A model generated the notes under the pieces. The model worked only from the letters and a program-made list of their open reading frames with translations, was not told the origin of the DNA and searched no databases. Both the position numbers and the translations under genes were made by a program. Positions 17,320 to 25,827 of a DNA stretch of 64,000 nucleotides are shown here, one piece after another; positions within the stretch are counted from its first letter, which is position 1; every line of letters starts with the position of its first letter. The stretch is from Oceaniglobus trochenteri (GTDB lineage: Bacteria > Pseudomonadota > Alphaproteobacteria > Rhodobacterales > Rhodobacteraceae), in assembly GCF_020529025.1 (NCBI RefSeq), contig NZ_JACNMM010000017.1, forward strand, positions 1 to 64,000, read 5' to 3'.

Positions 17320-17951
17320 GCGGCTTCATCCGCCCCGAACTGCGCGCGGCCCTTGCCCCCTGGCGCGAGGCGCTGCTGGGCGCGGCGCTGGTGCTTTTCG
17401 GGCTCTACTGGGCCTTGTGGGGCGGTGGGCTGATGCGCTGGGTCGGCGGGGCGATCCTGCTGGCCGGGGTCGCCATCGCGCTGCCGGCGGTGCGGCGCGC
17501 CAGGTTTCCCGGTGCGGGCAACGGTCCGGGCATGGTGGACGTGGACGAACGCCAGATCACCTGGTTCGGCCCCGACGGCGGCGGCGCAATCAGCATCGAC
17601 GCCATCGTGCGCGTGGAATTCGACACCCGACAGGGCCGCACATGGGTGTTTCACACCGACGGCGCCGCCCCCCTGCGGGTGCCCGCCGATGCCGCCGGGG
17701 CCGACAAGCTGTTCGATGCCCTGGCCCCGCTGCCGGGGCTGGATTACGACGCGGCGATCCGCGCGGCGCGCCACGTCGCACCATCGGCGGGGGGCAGCAA
17801 CGTCCATGCACTGGTACCGCGCGCCAATGCGCCCAAGGCCCGGAACGCGGATCCCCAAGACATGCGCGGAAACGCGAACCCCCAAGACGTGCGCGAAAAC
17901 GCGCAACACCTGTTCGTCATCTGGCAGCGCGACCGCGCCCGCCTGCATTGA
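17316..17951 (+). CDS. Hypothetical two-helix membrane protein, 211 aa
   Basis: Two hydrophobic helices at about residues 20-38 and 43-60 are followed by a soluble domain with a PH-like beta pattern (MVDVDERQITWFGP, AISIDAIVRVEFDT, TWVFHTDGAAPLRVP). The tail (residues about 177-197) contains a 9-residue tandem repeat, NADPQDMRG then NANPQDVRE. The ATG overlaps the rsmE stop, so it is co-translated. No named family is recognised; a regulatory or scaffold membrane protein is possible. Confidence 0.75.
   Translation: MSGFIRPELRAALAPWREALLGAALVLFGLYWALWGGGLMRWVGGAILLAGVAIALPAVRRARFPGAGNGPGMVDVDERQITWFGPDGGGAISIDAIVRVEFDTRQGRTWVFHTDGAAPLRVPADAAGADKLFDALAPLPGLDYDAAIRAARHVAPSAGGSNVHALVPRANAPKARNADPQDMRGNANPQDVRENAQHLFVIWQRDRARLH
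17844..17897 (+). repeat. 27-bp tandem duplication inside a coding region
   Basis: Two adjacent 27-base units (17844-17870 and 17871-17897), followed by a partial third unit (AACGCGCAA), encode near-identical nonapeptides at the C-terminus of the two-helix membrane protein. The unit length keeps frame, and a few substitutions separate the copies. Confidence 0.7.
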
Positions 17952-18017
17952 CAAGCACCCCGTTTCCTTTCAACCCTCGGCCCCCAACGCCACGTTCATC
18001 ATCGGAGATCCTGCCCC

Positions 18018-19388
18018 ATGTCCATTCCCCAATCCGGCGGCGGCCCGATCGAGCGGCACGAACAGATGGCCGAATACATGGCCTCGGGCTGCAAACCGCG
18101 CGAAGACTGGCGCATCGGCACCGAACACGAGAAGTTCGGCTATTGCGCCGACACGCTCAAACCGCTCCCCTACGAAGGGGAACGCTCGATCCATGCCGTT
18201 CTGGCCGGGCTGCGCGACAGGTTCGGCTGGTCGCCCGTGCTGGAGGGAGGCAACCTTCTGGGGCTGGAAAAGGACGGTGCCAACGTCAGCCTTGAACCGG
18301 GCGGCGCGCTGGAACTGTCGGGCGCCCCGCTGGAAACCATCCATCAGACCTGTGACGAGGTGAACGTGCACCTGGCCGAGGTGAAATCCGTGGCCGATGA
18401 GATCGGCGTGCGCTTCATCGGCCTTGGCGCCGCGCCTGAATGGACCCACGACCAGATGCCGCTGATGCCCAAGGGGCGCTATCGGCTGATGAACGATTAC
18501 ATGGATCGCGTCGGCACCCACGGCAAGCAGATGATGCGCCGCACCTGCACGGTCCAGGTCAACCTCGATTTCGGCTCCGAGGCGGACATGGTGCAGAAGA
18601 TGCGCGTGGCCATCGCCCTGCAACCCGTCGCCACGGCGCTGTTCGCCAACTCGCCCTTCTTCGAGGGCAAGGTGAACGGCCACAAATCCTGGCGCAGCCG
18701 GGTCTGGCGGGGCCTTGACGATGCGCGCACCGGCATGGTGCCCTTCGTGTTCCAAGAGGGTTTCGGCTTTGAACGCTGGGTCGAATACGCGCTGGATGTG
18801 CCGATGTACTTCGTCTACCGCGATGGCAAATACATCGACGCGCTGGGCATGTCGTTCCGCGATTTCCTGCGCGGCGAACTTCCCGCTTTGCCCGGCGAAC
18901 GCCCCACGCTCAGCGATTGGGCCGACCACCTGACCACCCTCTTCCCCGAGGCGCGGGTAAAGAAATACATCGAGATGCGCGGCGCCGATGGTGGCCCCTG
19001 GCGCCGCCTTTGCGCGCTGCCGGCCTTCTGGGTCGGGCTGACCTATGATCAGGGCGCGCTGGATGCCGCATGGGACCTGGCCAAGGGATGGGATGCCGAC
19101 ACCCGCGAGGCGCTGCGCGTGGCCGCGTCTGAGGATGGATTGCAGGCGCAGGTGGGCGGCATTTCCATGCACGACCTGGCGCGCGAGGTGGTGGCGATTG
19201 CCGACGCCGGCCTGAAGGCGCGGGCGCGTCCCGGCGCGGGCGGGCTTATCCCCGATGAAACCCACTTCCTGAACGCGATCAAGGAAACCCTGGAAACGGG
19301 CCGCACCCCGGCCGACGATCTTCTGGCCGACTACCACGGCAAGTGGAACGGGGATCTGTCGCGCATCTACGAGGATTACAGCTACTGA
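18018..19388 (+). CDS. gshA: Glutamate-cysteine ligase (plant/alphaproteobacterial type)
   Basis: A 456-aa GCS2-family enzyme catalysing the first step of glutathione synthesis, ATP-dependent ligation of glutamate and cysteine. Typical segments are RIGTEHEKFGYC near residue 35, YEGERSIHAVL, LEGGNLLGLEKDGANVSLEP and TCTVQVNLDFGSEADM. The length and start are normal for the group. It seems to be a single-gene unit. Its stop overlaps the convergent small membrane gene by 7 bases. Confidence 0.94.
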   Translation: MSIPQSGGGPIERHEQMAEYMASGCKPREDWRIGTEHEKFGYCADTLKPLPYEGERSIHAVLAGLRDRFGWSPVLEGGNLLGLEKDGANVSLEPGGALELSGAPLETIHQTCDEVNVHLAEVKSVADEIGVRFIGLGAAPEWTHDQMPLMPKGRYRLMNDYMDRVGTHGKQMMRRTCTVQVNLDFGSEADMVQKMRVAIALQPVATALFANSPFFEGKVNGHKSWRSRVWRGLDDARTGMVPFVFQEGFGFERWVEYALDVPMYFVYRDGKYIDALGMSFRDFLRGELPALPGERPTLSDWADHLTTLFPEARVKKYIEMRGADGGPWRRLCALPAFWVGLTYDQGALDAAWDLAKGWDADTREALRVAASEDGLQAQVGGISMHDLAREVVAIADAGLKARARPGAGGLIPDETHFLNAIKETLETGRTPADDLLADYHGKWNGDLSRIYEDYSY

Positions 19389-19801
19389 TCGCCCCGGCGC
19401 GGCAAGGCGCGGTTCAGGGCGTGATACAGCACCCCGACCGCCGCGCCCCAGCCCGCGCCGAACAGGCAACCGAAGCTCCAGCCAAGGTTGATCGCGATCC
19501 CCGGCGACAGGGCCTCGCCCAGGATCAGCGAAATCTGCGCCCAGATCACCAGCGGCGAGGCCACCCCCGCCACCAGCCCTGCAAGGGCAAAGACCAAGAT
19601 GCGCGTGCCCCAGAAGCGGGCCGCGACATACATGGCGGGTATCCCCAACAGGATATGGCAGGGCAGCCCGAATAAACCGGCCAGCGCGGGCAGCATCAGG
19701 ATGGTCGCCCCCGCGTAGAACAGTCCGTAGAATATGCCCAGGTGCAGCGCCGGAACCAGCAGGACGGCAAGCGCGAAGGGCTTGGTCGCCGGTCGCCTCA
19801 C
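19382..19801 (-). CDS. Hypothetical multi-helix membrane protein, 139 aa (GTG start)
   Basis: About four transmembrane helices (FALAVLLVPALHLGIFYGLF; LAGLFGLPCHILLGIPAMYV; LVFALAGLVAGVASPLVIWA; GWSFGCLFGAGWGAAVGVLY). No family is recognised. The GTG at 19801 is chosen because it overlaps the stop of the upstream gene as GTGA and no ATG fits. It is the last of three coupled genes after plsY and a secreted protein. Confidence 0.7.
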   Translation of the reverse strand: MRRPATKPFALAVLLVPALHLGIFYGLFYAGATILMLPALAGLFGLPCHILLGIPAMYVAARFWGTRILVFALAGLVAGVASPLVIWAQISLILGEALSPGIAINLGWSFGCLFGAGWGAAVGVLYHALNRALPRRGDQ

Positions 19802-20292
19802 TGGCCGGGTTCGGGCAGGACCACTGTCGAGAACCCGCCCTCGAAGACCGAAATCGCCTGCACGCAGGGCTGTGCGCCGTAACCGCCGCAATTGCCACCG
19901 TGCCGCCCGATCAGCATCAGGGGCAGGCCGTTGAATTCGGTCAGGCGCCACAGCCCGCCTGTCCAGCTTTCGGAGCGCGCACCGTTGACGACAAGGTGCA
20001 GGATGCTGCCACCGGTGCCGTGCCAGAGCGAATAGTTCAGCGAACAGAGCACATAGTTGAAATCCACCACGGCGTCGTTCTTCTCGCCCTCACCGTCCAG
20101 GTCGACCCAGGTGATGGCGCCCGGCTCCACCAGAAGCTCGGGCGTCGGCGCCTCGGGGTCGCCTTCGGTCACGTCGATGCGGCATTCCTCGGCGGCGGCG
20201 TCCAGAATGGCGTCGATGCGCGGGTTGCCCGCCTCCTCCTGCGCGGGGGCCATGGTGGGCAGAAGACAGCAAAGCGCGATGGCATATCTCAT
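19798..20292 (-). CDS. Secreted hypothetical protein, 164 aa
   Basis: A signal peptide is clear (MRYAIALCCLLPTMAPAQ), so the product is periplasmic. The mature part contains AITWVDLDGEGEKNDAVVDF, an acidic loop like that in proteins storing a simple calcium or activity-related beta domain, and four cysteines that may pair in the periplasm. No named family is assigned. Its start overlaps the plsY stop (ATGA) and its stop overlaps the next GTG start, so it is translated in a chain with them. Confidence 0.75.
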   Translation of the reverse strand: MRYAIALCCLLPTMAPAQEEAGNPRIDAILDAAAEECRIDVTEGDPEAPTPELLVEPGAITWVDLDGEGEKNDAVVDFNYVLCSLNYSLWHGTGGSILHLVVNGARSESWTGGLWRLTEFNGLPLMLIGRHGGNCGGYGAQPCVQAISVFEGGFSTVVLPEPGQ

Positions 20293-20891
20293 GATTTCTT
20301 TCCGATCCGCGGCTCCGTTCCGGCGCGCAGCCGGGCGATATTGGCCGAGTGGCGCAGGAAGATCAGCGCCGCCATGGCCACCAGCATCAGCGCCAGTGCG
20401 CCCTTGCCCATGGCCAGCGCCACAAGGGGCGCCAGCGCCGCCGCCGCCAGTGCGGCCAGCGAACTGAACCGGAACAGCGCTGCGCAGACGGCCCAGGTGG
20501 CGCAGGCGGCCAGCCCGACAGGCCAGGCCAGCGCCAGCACCGTGCCAAGGAAGGTCGCCACGCCCTTGCCGCCCCGGAACCCCAGGTAGACCGGATAGCA
20601 ATGGCCCAGAAAGGCGGCGAAACCGGCAAACAGCGCCGCCTCTTCCCCGGCCAGCCAGCGCGCCAGCAGAACCGCGATCGCGCCCTTGCCCGAATCCAGC
20701 ACCAGCGTCAGGAAGGCCGCCGGCCTGTGCCCGGTGCGCAGCACGTTGGTGGCCCCGATGTTGCCCGATCCGATCTGGCGCAGATCGCCCAGCCCGAACA
20801 GCCGCGCCATGACCATGCCGAAGGGCACCGCCCCCAGCAGATAGCCCAGAACGGCCGCAAGAAACCAAACACCCACTGTCATGCCTGTCAC
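20289..20891 (-). CDS. plsY: Acyl-phosphate:glycerol-3-phosphate acyltransferase
   Basis: A 200-aa inner-membrane enzyme that acylates glycerol-3-phosphate with acyl-phosphate, the first acylation of phospholipid synthesis. The three PlsY cytoplasmic motifs are seen: GSGNIGATNVLR near residue 40, the glycine-rich GFRGGKGVAT near 105, and HSANIARL near the end. The start at 20891 has an AAAGG site upstream; a second ATG three codons later is possible. Confidence 0.95.
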   Translation of the reverse strand: MTGMTVGVWFLAAVLGYLLGAVPFGMVMARLFGLGDLRQIGSGNIGATNVLRTGHRPAAFLTLVLDSGKGAIAVLLARWLAGEEAALFAGFAAFLGHCYPVYLGFRGGKGVATFLGTVLALAWPVGLAACATWAVCAALFRFSSLAALAAAALAPLVALAMGKGALALMLVAMAALIFLRHSANIARLRAGTEPRIGKKS

Positions 20892-20908
20892 CCGTTGCCT
20901 TTCGCCGT

Positions 20909-21011
20909 CATCTTTGGTCCTGAAATATCCCCGCCGGAGGCATTGAAGGCAAATGTCGCTCCGGAAGAGAATTCAGTGCCTCCGGCGGGGATATTTGCCG
21001 ACCAAAGATGG
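20909..21011. repeat. Large inverted pair of an intergenic repeat element
   Basis: Copy A (20909-20947) reads as the reverse complement of copy B (20972-21011). Both share the core TGCCTCCGGCGGGGATATTT followed by a GACCAAAGATG end. Together they can fold into a long hairpin of about 38-bp arms with a 24-base loop. A third direct copy lies at 61205-61244. Repeats built on this core are, to my knowledge, widespread in Rhodobacteraceae intergenic regions. Here the hairpin sits between pyrC' and plsY on the same strand and may end pyr transcription. Confidence 0.75.
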
Positions 21012-21017
21012 GCCATG

Positions 21018-22280
21018 TCAGTCTCCATGAACCTGTGTGCCGCCCACCCAGGTGCCGATCACCCGGCCCTCCATCCGCTGGCCGTCGAAGGGGGTGTTCT
21101 TGGATTTGCTGAGCAGGGTGAACCGGTCAAGCACGAAGGGCGCGTCGGGGTCGAACAGCACCAGATCGCCCGGGGCGCCCGCGCTCAGCCGGCCCTGGGG
21201 CAGGCCAAGACGGCGCGCCGGGTTCAGCGACAGCGCCCGCCAGAGTGTCGGCAGGTCGATATGCCCGGCGTGGACCAGCCGCATGGCGGCGGGCAGCAGC
21301 GTTTGCAGCCCCACGGCGCCGCTGGCCGCTTCCTCGAAAGGCAGGCGTTTGGATTCCTCGTCCTGGGGCGTGTGCATGGAACAGAGGATGTCGATCCGCC
21401 CGTCGGCCAGGGCCTCGATCATGGCGATGCGGTCATCCTCGCTGCGCAGGGGGGGCTTTATCTTGAAGAAGGTGCGGTAGTCGCCCACGTCGAATTCGTT
21501 CAGCGTCAGGTGGTGGATGCCCACCCCCGCCGTCACGTCCAGCCCGTTGCGTTTCGCCCGTTCCAACGCGGGCAGGGCGCGGGCGCTGGTGATCTGGTCG
21601 GCGTGGTAGCGCGCGCCGGTCATCTCGATCAGCGCCATGTCGCGGTCCAGCGCCATGCGTTCGGCCATGGGTGATACCGCCGGCAACCCGCGCAGCGAGG
21701 CGAACTTGCCCGAGGTGACGGCGGCGCCCCTCGACAGGCCCGGATCCTGCGGATGGGCGATGACCAGTGCGCCCAGCGAACGGGCATAGGTCAGGCAGCG
21801 CGAGAATACCTTGGTGTCCTCCACCACCCGGTCGCAATCGGTGAAGGCGACGGCGCCGGCGTCGGTCAGAAACCCGATCTCGGTCATTTCGCGCCCCATG
21901 CGCCCCTTGGTCAGCGCGGCCATGGGCAGCACGCGCACGGCGCTGTCGGCATTGGCGCGGCGCATGACGAATTCCAGAACCTCGGGCGTGTCGATGGCCG
22001 GTTCGGTGTCGGGGCGGGTGACCATGGTGGTGATCCCGCCCGCCGCCGCCGCCCGCCCGGCCGAGCGGAAGCTCTCCTTGTGGCGTTCGCCCGGTTCGCT
22101 GATCTTCACGCCGATATCGACGATGCCGGGGGCCAGGCAGTGGCCCGCGCAATCGACGGTTTCGACCGGGCCTTCGCCGGGGCCGTCGACGATCACCCCG
22201 TCGCGGACGAACAGATCGCCGGGGGTGTCGGTGCCGGTTTCCGGGTCGATCAGGCGGGCGTTGGTGAAATGCAGTGTCAT
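21018..22280 (-). CDS. pyrC': Dihydroorotase-like protein lacking catalytic residues (pseudo-DHOase)
   Basis: 420 aa, amidohydrolase fold. Family features outside the active site are strong (GIHHLTLNEFD, FKIKPPLRSEDDR, ALSLNPARRLGL). The metal-binding DxHxH motif is replaced by D55-I-G57-V-K59, so both histidines are missing. The usual TDHAPH catalytic Asp segment reads S-M302-H-T-P-Q. I therefore infer a non-catalytic dihydroorotase of the kind that partners aspartate transcarbamoylase in Pseudomonas (PyrC'). It lies at the end of a pyrB-led cluster; an active dihydroorotase must be encoded elsewhere. Confidence 0.85.
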   Translation of the reverse strand: MTLHFTNARLIDPETGTDTPGDLFVRDGVIVDGPGEGPVETVDCAGHCLAPGIVDIGVKISEPGERHKESFRSAGRAAAAGGITTMVTRPDTEPAIDTPEVLEFVMRRANADSAVRVLPMAALTKGRMGREMTEIGFLTDAGAVAFTDCDRVVEDTKVFSRCLTYARSLGALVIAHPQDPGLSRGAAVTSGKFASLRGLPAVSPMAERMALDRDMALIEMTGARYHADQITSARALPALERAKRNGLDVTAGVGIHHLTLNEFDVGDYRTFFKIKPPLRSEDDRIAMIEALADGRIDILCSMHTPQDEESKRLPFEEAASGAVGLQTLLPAAMRLVHAGHIDLPTLWRALSLNPARRLGLPQGRLSAGAPGDLVLFDPDAPFVLDRFTLLSKSKNTPFDGQRMEGRVIGTWVGGTQVHGD

Positions 22281-22819
22281 GCGGCGTCTTTCTGGATGTC
22301 GCGCAGAAGGCTCAGCACCCGGCGCCCGTCCTGGATGTATCGGAACCCGATCCTGTTGCGGGGCGTGGTCCGGTCGGTCCGGGCGGGGGCCGTGTCGAAA
22401 TAGATGCTGTCGGGCGGACCCTGGATCAGCTCGATGGGCGTATCGCGCGAGATTTCGTAGGATTGCAGGCGGCGCTGGCCCGCGGTGGCGGTGGCGACAT
22501 AGGCGCGCTTGTCGGTCAGCGTATAGAATGTGCCACGCCGCACATAGGCATCCCAGAGAAACCGCCCGAAAACGAGGTAGAGCCCGATCAGCAGGAAGGG
22601 CAGCCCGAAGAGCGGAAAGATCATGCCGATGATGCCGACGGAGTTGCCGATGGACGCCGCGCCGGCCATCCAGAAGGCAGCGAAGCCGGCGAAGAACAGC
22701 CCGAAGCCCGACAGGGCAAGGCCGCCGGTCAGGTGCAGCCCCCCATCGGGCGCGCCCTGCCAGAGGATCTGTTCGTCATCGTCCAGGATGTCGTCCCATC
22801 CCGGCGGCGGGCTGCTCAT
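22277..22819 (-). CDS. PH-like domain membrane protein in pyr cluster, 180 aa
   Basis: After an acidic N-terminus (WDDILDDDEQILWQGAPDGG) come two transmembrane helices (about 40-62 and 70-95), then a beta-rich bacterial PH-like domain (FYTLTDKRAYVATATAGQRR, SYEISRDTPIELIQGPPDS). The WDxILxxDExILWQG start is typical of bPH2-type membrane proteins. Four-base overlaps (ATGA) with both neighbours tie it to pyrB and pyrC'. Role unknown; membrane attachment or regulation of the enzyme complex is a guess. Confidence 0.75.
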   Translation of the reverse strand: MSSPPPGWDDILDDDEQILWQGAPDGGLHLTGGLALSGFGLFFAGFAAFWMAGAASIGNSVGIIGMIFPLFGLPFLLIGLYLVFGRFLWDAYVRRGTFYTLTDKRAYVATATAGQRRLQSYEISRDTPIELIQGPPDSIYFDTAPARTDRTTPRNRIGFRYIQDGRRVLSLLRDIQKDAA

Positions 22820-23361
22820 CCCTTGCCCCCCATGACCAGCAGGAGGACAACGGCCAGCGCGGTGACGGCGGCCAGCCCGATCAGCAGCGTGCGGCGCGAG
22901 GCGCGATGGGCGTCTTCGGGGGTGCGGCCGCCGGGCAGGGTGCCCTTGGCGCCGCCCTGGGGCAATTGTTCGAACCGGGGCGGCGGGGCGGTCTCTTCGC
23001 CATAGCTGGCGACAAGGGTGCATTCGTCGTTGGGATGCAGGGTGCCACCGGCCCTGTCGAAGGCCCGGCTGCGCAGCACCGCCACCGAGCCGGTCAGCGC
23101 CGACAGGCGGTCACGGTCGGCTGCCAGGGTGGCGGGGGCAATGCCGTGGCCCTGTTCCAGCAGCCCGGCCAGGCCCAGGCTGTCGAGATCGCGCAGGGCG
23201 GTCAGCTGGACGTGATCGGGGTTCAGGGCGGGGGTGCCAAGCGCCTCGGCCAGGGGGGCCAGGGTTTCGGCGTGGTCGATCATCGCCACCAGACGCGGCG
23301 AAAGCTGAAACACGCGCACCACGCCATGTTCGTCGGGGGCGATGGTCAGCGGGGCGTTCAT
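22816..23361 (-). CDS. C-terminally anchored hypothetical protein in pyr cluster, 181 aa
   Basis: A soluble N-terminal domain of about 150 residues is followed by a basic patch and a single C-terminal helix ([20 protein letters not shown]), so it is probably tail-anchored. No named family is recognised. Its start overlaps the pyrB stop (ATGA at 23358-23361) and its stop overlaps the next gene, so it is expressed with pyrimidine synthesis genes. Similar genes accompany pyrB in relatives, as far as I recall, without a known function. Confidence 0.7.
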   Translation of the reverse strand: MNAPLTIAPDEHGVVRVFQLSPRLVAMIDHAETLAPLAEALGTPALNPDHVQLTALRDLDSLGLAGLLEQGHGIAPATLAADRDRLSALTGSVAVLRSRAFDRAGGTLHPNDECTLVASYGEETAPPPRFEQLPQGGAKGTLPGGRTPEDAHRASRRTLLIGLAAVTALAVVLLLVMGGKG

Positions 23362-24311
23362 GCCATGACCTCGCGGGCGGGGGGGGCCGCGCGGTTGCGG
23401 GCCAGCAGGTCCATCGCGGCCATGCGCACGGCGACGCCCATTTCCACCTGTTCCTGGATGACCGAACGGTTGATGTCGTCGGCCAGGGTGCCGTCAATCT
23501 CGACCCCGCGGTTCATCGGGCCGGGGTGCATGACGATGGCGTCGGGCCTGGCGCAGGACAGTTTCTCGGCGTCCAGCCCGTAGCGGTGGTAATATTCGCG
23601 TTCCGACGGGATGAAGCCGCCGTCCATCCGCTCTTTCTGGAGGCGCAGCATCATTACCACGTCGACACCTTCCAGCCCGGCGCGCATGTCGTCGAACACC
23701 TCGACCCCCCAATCGGCCACGCCGGCGGGCATCAGGGTGGGTGGGCCGACCAGGCGTATGCGGTTCTCCATCTTGCCCAGCAGCAGGATATTGCTGCGGG
23801 CGACGCGCGAATGGGCGATGTCGCCGCAGATGGCGATGGACAGCCGGTGCAGCCGCCCCTTGGCGCGCCGGATCGTCAGAGCATCCAGAAGCGCCTGCGT
23901 GGGGTGTTCGTGGCGCCCGTCACCGGCGTTCAGCACGGCGCAGTTCACTTTCTCGGCCAGCAGGTTCACCGCGCCCGAATGGGGGTGGCGCACCACCAGA
24001 AGATCGGGGTGCATGGCGTTCAGGGTCATCGCCGTGTCGATCAGCGTTTCGCCCTTCTTGATGCTGCTTGCCTGCATCGACATGTTCATCACGTCCGCGC
24101 CCAACCGCTTGCCCGCCAGTTCGAAGCTGGCCTGGGTGCGGGTGGAGTTTTCGAAGAACATGTTCACCTGGGTCAGCCCGGCCAGCGCATCGCCATGCTT
24201 GCGCGCGCCCCGGTTCAGGTCGACATAGCGGTCGGCCAAATCCAGAATTGTGGTGATTTCAACCGGATGCAGGGGTTCGATGCCCAGCAGGTGTCGGTGT
24301 CGAAAGGTCAT
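23358..24311 (-). CDS. pyrB: Aspartate carbamoyltransferase catalytic subunit
   Basis: A 317-aa enzyme joining carbamoyl phosphate and aspartate in the pyrimidine pathway. The carbamoyl-phosphate loop [12 protein letters not shown] (STRT at 56-59) and the aspartate-domain [10 protein letters not shown] are intact. [13 protein letters not shown] and [12 protein letters not shown] are also present. The start at 24311 begins the homologous sequence. It leads a four-gene overlapping unit with two unknown membrane proteins and a pseudo-dihydroorotase. No PyrI is visible. Confidence 0.96.
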   Translation of the reverse strand: MTFRHRHLLGIEPLHPVEITTILDLADRYVDLNRGARKHGDALAGLTQVNMFFENSTRTQASFELAGKRLGADVMNMSMQASSIKKGETLIDTAMTLNAMHPDLLVVRHPHSGAVNLLAEKVNCAVLNAGDGRHEHPTQALLDALTIRRAKGRLHRLSIAICGDIAHSRVARSNILLLGKMENRIRLVGPPTLMPAGVADWGVEVFDDMRAGLEGVDVVMMLRLQKERMDGGFIPSEREYYHRYGLDAEKLSCARPDAIVMHPGPMNRGVEIDGTLADDINRSVIQEQVEMGVAVRMAAMDLLARNRAAPPAREVMA

Positions 24312-24461
24312 GCTTTGCTGCCCCCTGTTCCGGGATGCAGTTACCTGAAACCCCGCCTGCGGGTCAAGCGCGAGGGGGGAGTATCGGGCGCTCCGGGGGC
24401 TGGACAGGGCAGGGCGGCCCTTGCGATACTTGGGCGGGAATTGCCAAGATGGGGGCAAACG

Positions 24462-24920
24462 ATGCCGATGCCCTGGACATATCGACATGCCACGCGCGAA
24501 TGGCGGGCGTTTCTGGGCGATGTGAAAGAGTTCATGTCGCTCGAGTCGGACAATTCCGCCTATACGGCGGTGGATGGCGTGTTCCAGGTGTTCCGCCGAC
24601 GGCTGAGCGCGGCGCAGGGGCTGGCCTTTGCCGGGGTTCTGCCGTCGGTGCCGCGGGCGATCTTCGTGAAGGGGTGGGATGTCACCCGCCCGCCTGTTCC
24701 CTTCGCCGACCGGGCCAGCCTGATCGCCGAGGTGAAGGCGGTGCGCCGCCACCACAACCTGACGCCCGACAACGCGATCGAGGCGACGGCCCGCGCCCTG
24801 CGCCGGGCCACCAACCCGATGGATTTCGAAAGGGTGCTGGCGGGGCTGCCCGCCCCGGCGCGGGAATTCTGGGCGGTCGAAACCGACGATCCCCGCGATC
24901 TGGCGCAGCGGATCGTCTGA
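24462..24920 (+). CDS. DUF2267 domain protein
   Basis: A 152-aa protein of the DUF2267 family. It is recognised by the paired helical units: [21 protein letters not shown] followed by [14 protein letters not shown], and ending with [17 protein letters not shown]. Function unknown; family members occur near stress genes. ATGs at 24462 and 24468 are both possible. It is divergent from pyrB. Confidence 0.8.
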   Translation: MPMPWTYRHATREWRAFLGDVKEFMSLESDNSAYTAVDGVFQVFRRRLSAAQGLAFAGVLPSVPRAIFVKGWDVTRPPVPFADRASLIAEVKAVRRHHNLTPDNAIEATARALRRATNPMDFERVLAGLPAPAREFWAVETDDPRDLAQRIV

Positions 24921-24966
24921 TCGGATTTCGCGCCATGGGCCATGGGAAAGTGTCGCGCGGGGGCGT

Positions 24967-25785
24967 ATGATCGGCGGCATGGGGATTCTGACCGTGGACG
25001 ATATGGACTTCGACGCGCTGCACGCCGCCCTGGCGTGGCAGGTCGAACTTGGCGTGACCGAAGCCATCGGCGATGTGCCGGTCGACCGTTACGAAACCCC
25101 CGCCGAGGCGCCCAAGGTCGCCGCCGTGGCCCCGCCGGCCCCCCTGGCCGCGCCGCCTACGGCAGGCCATGCCGCGCCGGTGCAGGGCCCCGACCCGGTA
25201 GCGATTGCCCGCGACGCGGCGGGCCGGGCGCCAGACCTTGCCGCCCTGCGGGCCGCCCTTGCCGATTTCGACGGATGCGAGTTGAAGCGGGGCGCGCGCA
25301 ACACGGTCTTTGCCGACGGCGCGCCCGGTGCTCGTGTCATGGTGATCGGCGAGGCGCCGGGCCGGGATGAGGACATTGCCGGCAAGCCTTTCGTCGGGCG
25401 GGCCGGTCAGCTTCTGGACCGGATGTTCGATGCCATCGGGATGCAGCGCACCGCCGAGGGGCGCGACGGCCTTTACATCACCAACATACTGCCCTGGCGC
25501 CCGCCCCAGAACCGCGACCCCGAGCCTGCCGAGATCGCCATGATGCTGCCCTTCGTCGAAAGGCACGTCGAACTGGCGAACCCGGAGATCCTGGTGCTGA
25601 TGGGCAATATCAGCTGTCACGCCCTGCTGGGCCGCAAGGGGATCACCCGGCTGCGCGGCGCCTGGGCCGAGGCGCTGAACCGTCCGGCGCTGCCGATGTT
25701 CCATCCCGCCTACCTGTTGCGAAACCCGCTGGCCAAGCGCGAGGCCTGGCACGACCTTCTGATGCTTCAGGCGCGGCTGCGTTAG
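24967..25785 (+). CDS. Uracil-DNA glycosylase family 4-like protein
   Basis: 272 aa. The catalytic motif [20 protein letters not shown] starts at residue 128, and the second motif [11 protein letters not shown] is at 245-254. The fold and motifs match family 4 uracil-DNA glycosylases that remove U from DNA. Only two cysteines are present (C104, C217), so the usual four-cysteine iron-sulfur site is not visible. About 90 residues at the N-terminus form a Pro/Ala-rich extension. It may belong to an alphaproteobacterial subgroup lacking the cluster. Confidence 0.88.
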   Translation: MIGGMGILTVDDMDFDALHAALAWQVELGVTEAIGDVPVDRYETPAEAPKVAAVAPPAPLAAPPTAGHAAPVQGPDPVAIARDAAGRAPDLAALRAALADFDGCELKRGARNTVFADGAPGARVMVIGEAPGRDEDIAGKPFVGRAGQLLDRMFDAIGMQRTAEGRDGLYITNILPWRPPQNRDPEPAEIAMMLPFVERHVELANPEILVLMGNISCHALLGRKGITRLRGAWAEALNRPALPMFHPAYLLRNPLAKREAWHDLLMLQARLR

Positions 25786-25827
25786 GGCGCTGGTCAGGGG
25801 GTTGCGGGCGGTGCTATTGATCCGGTC

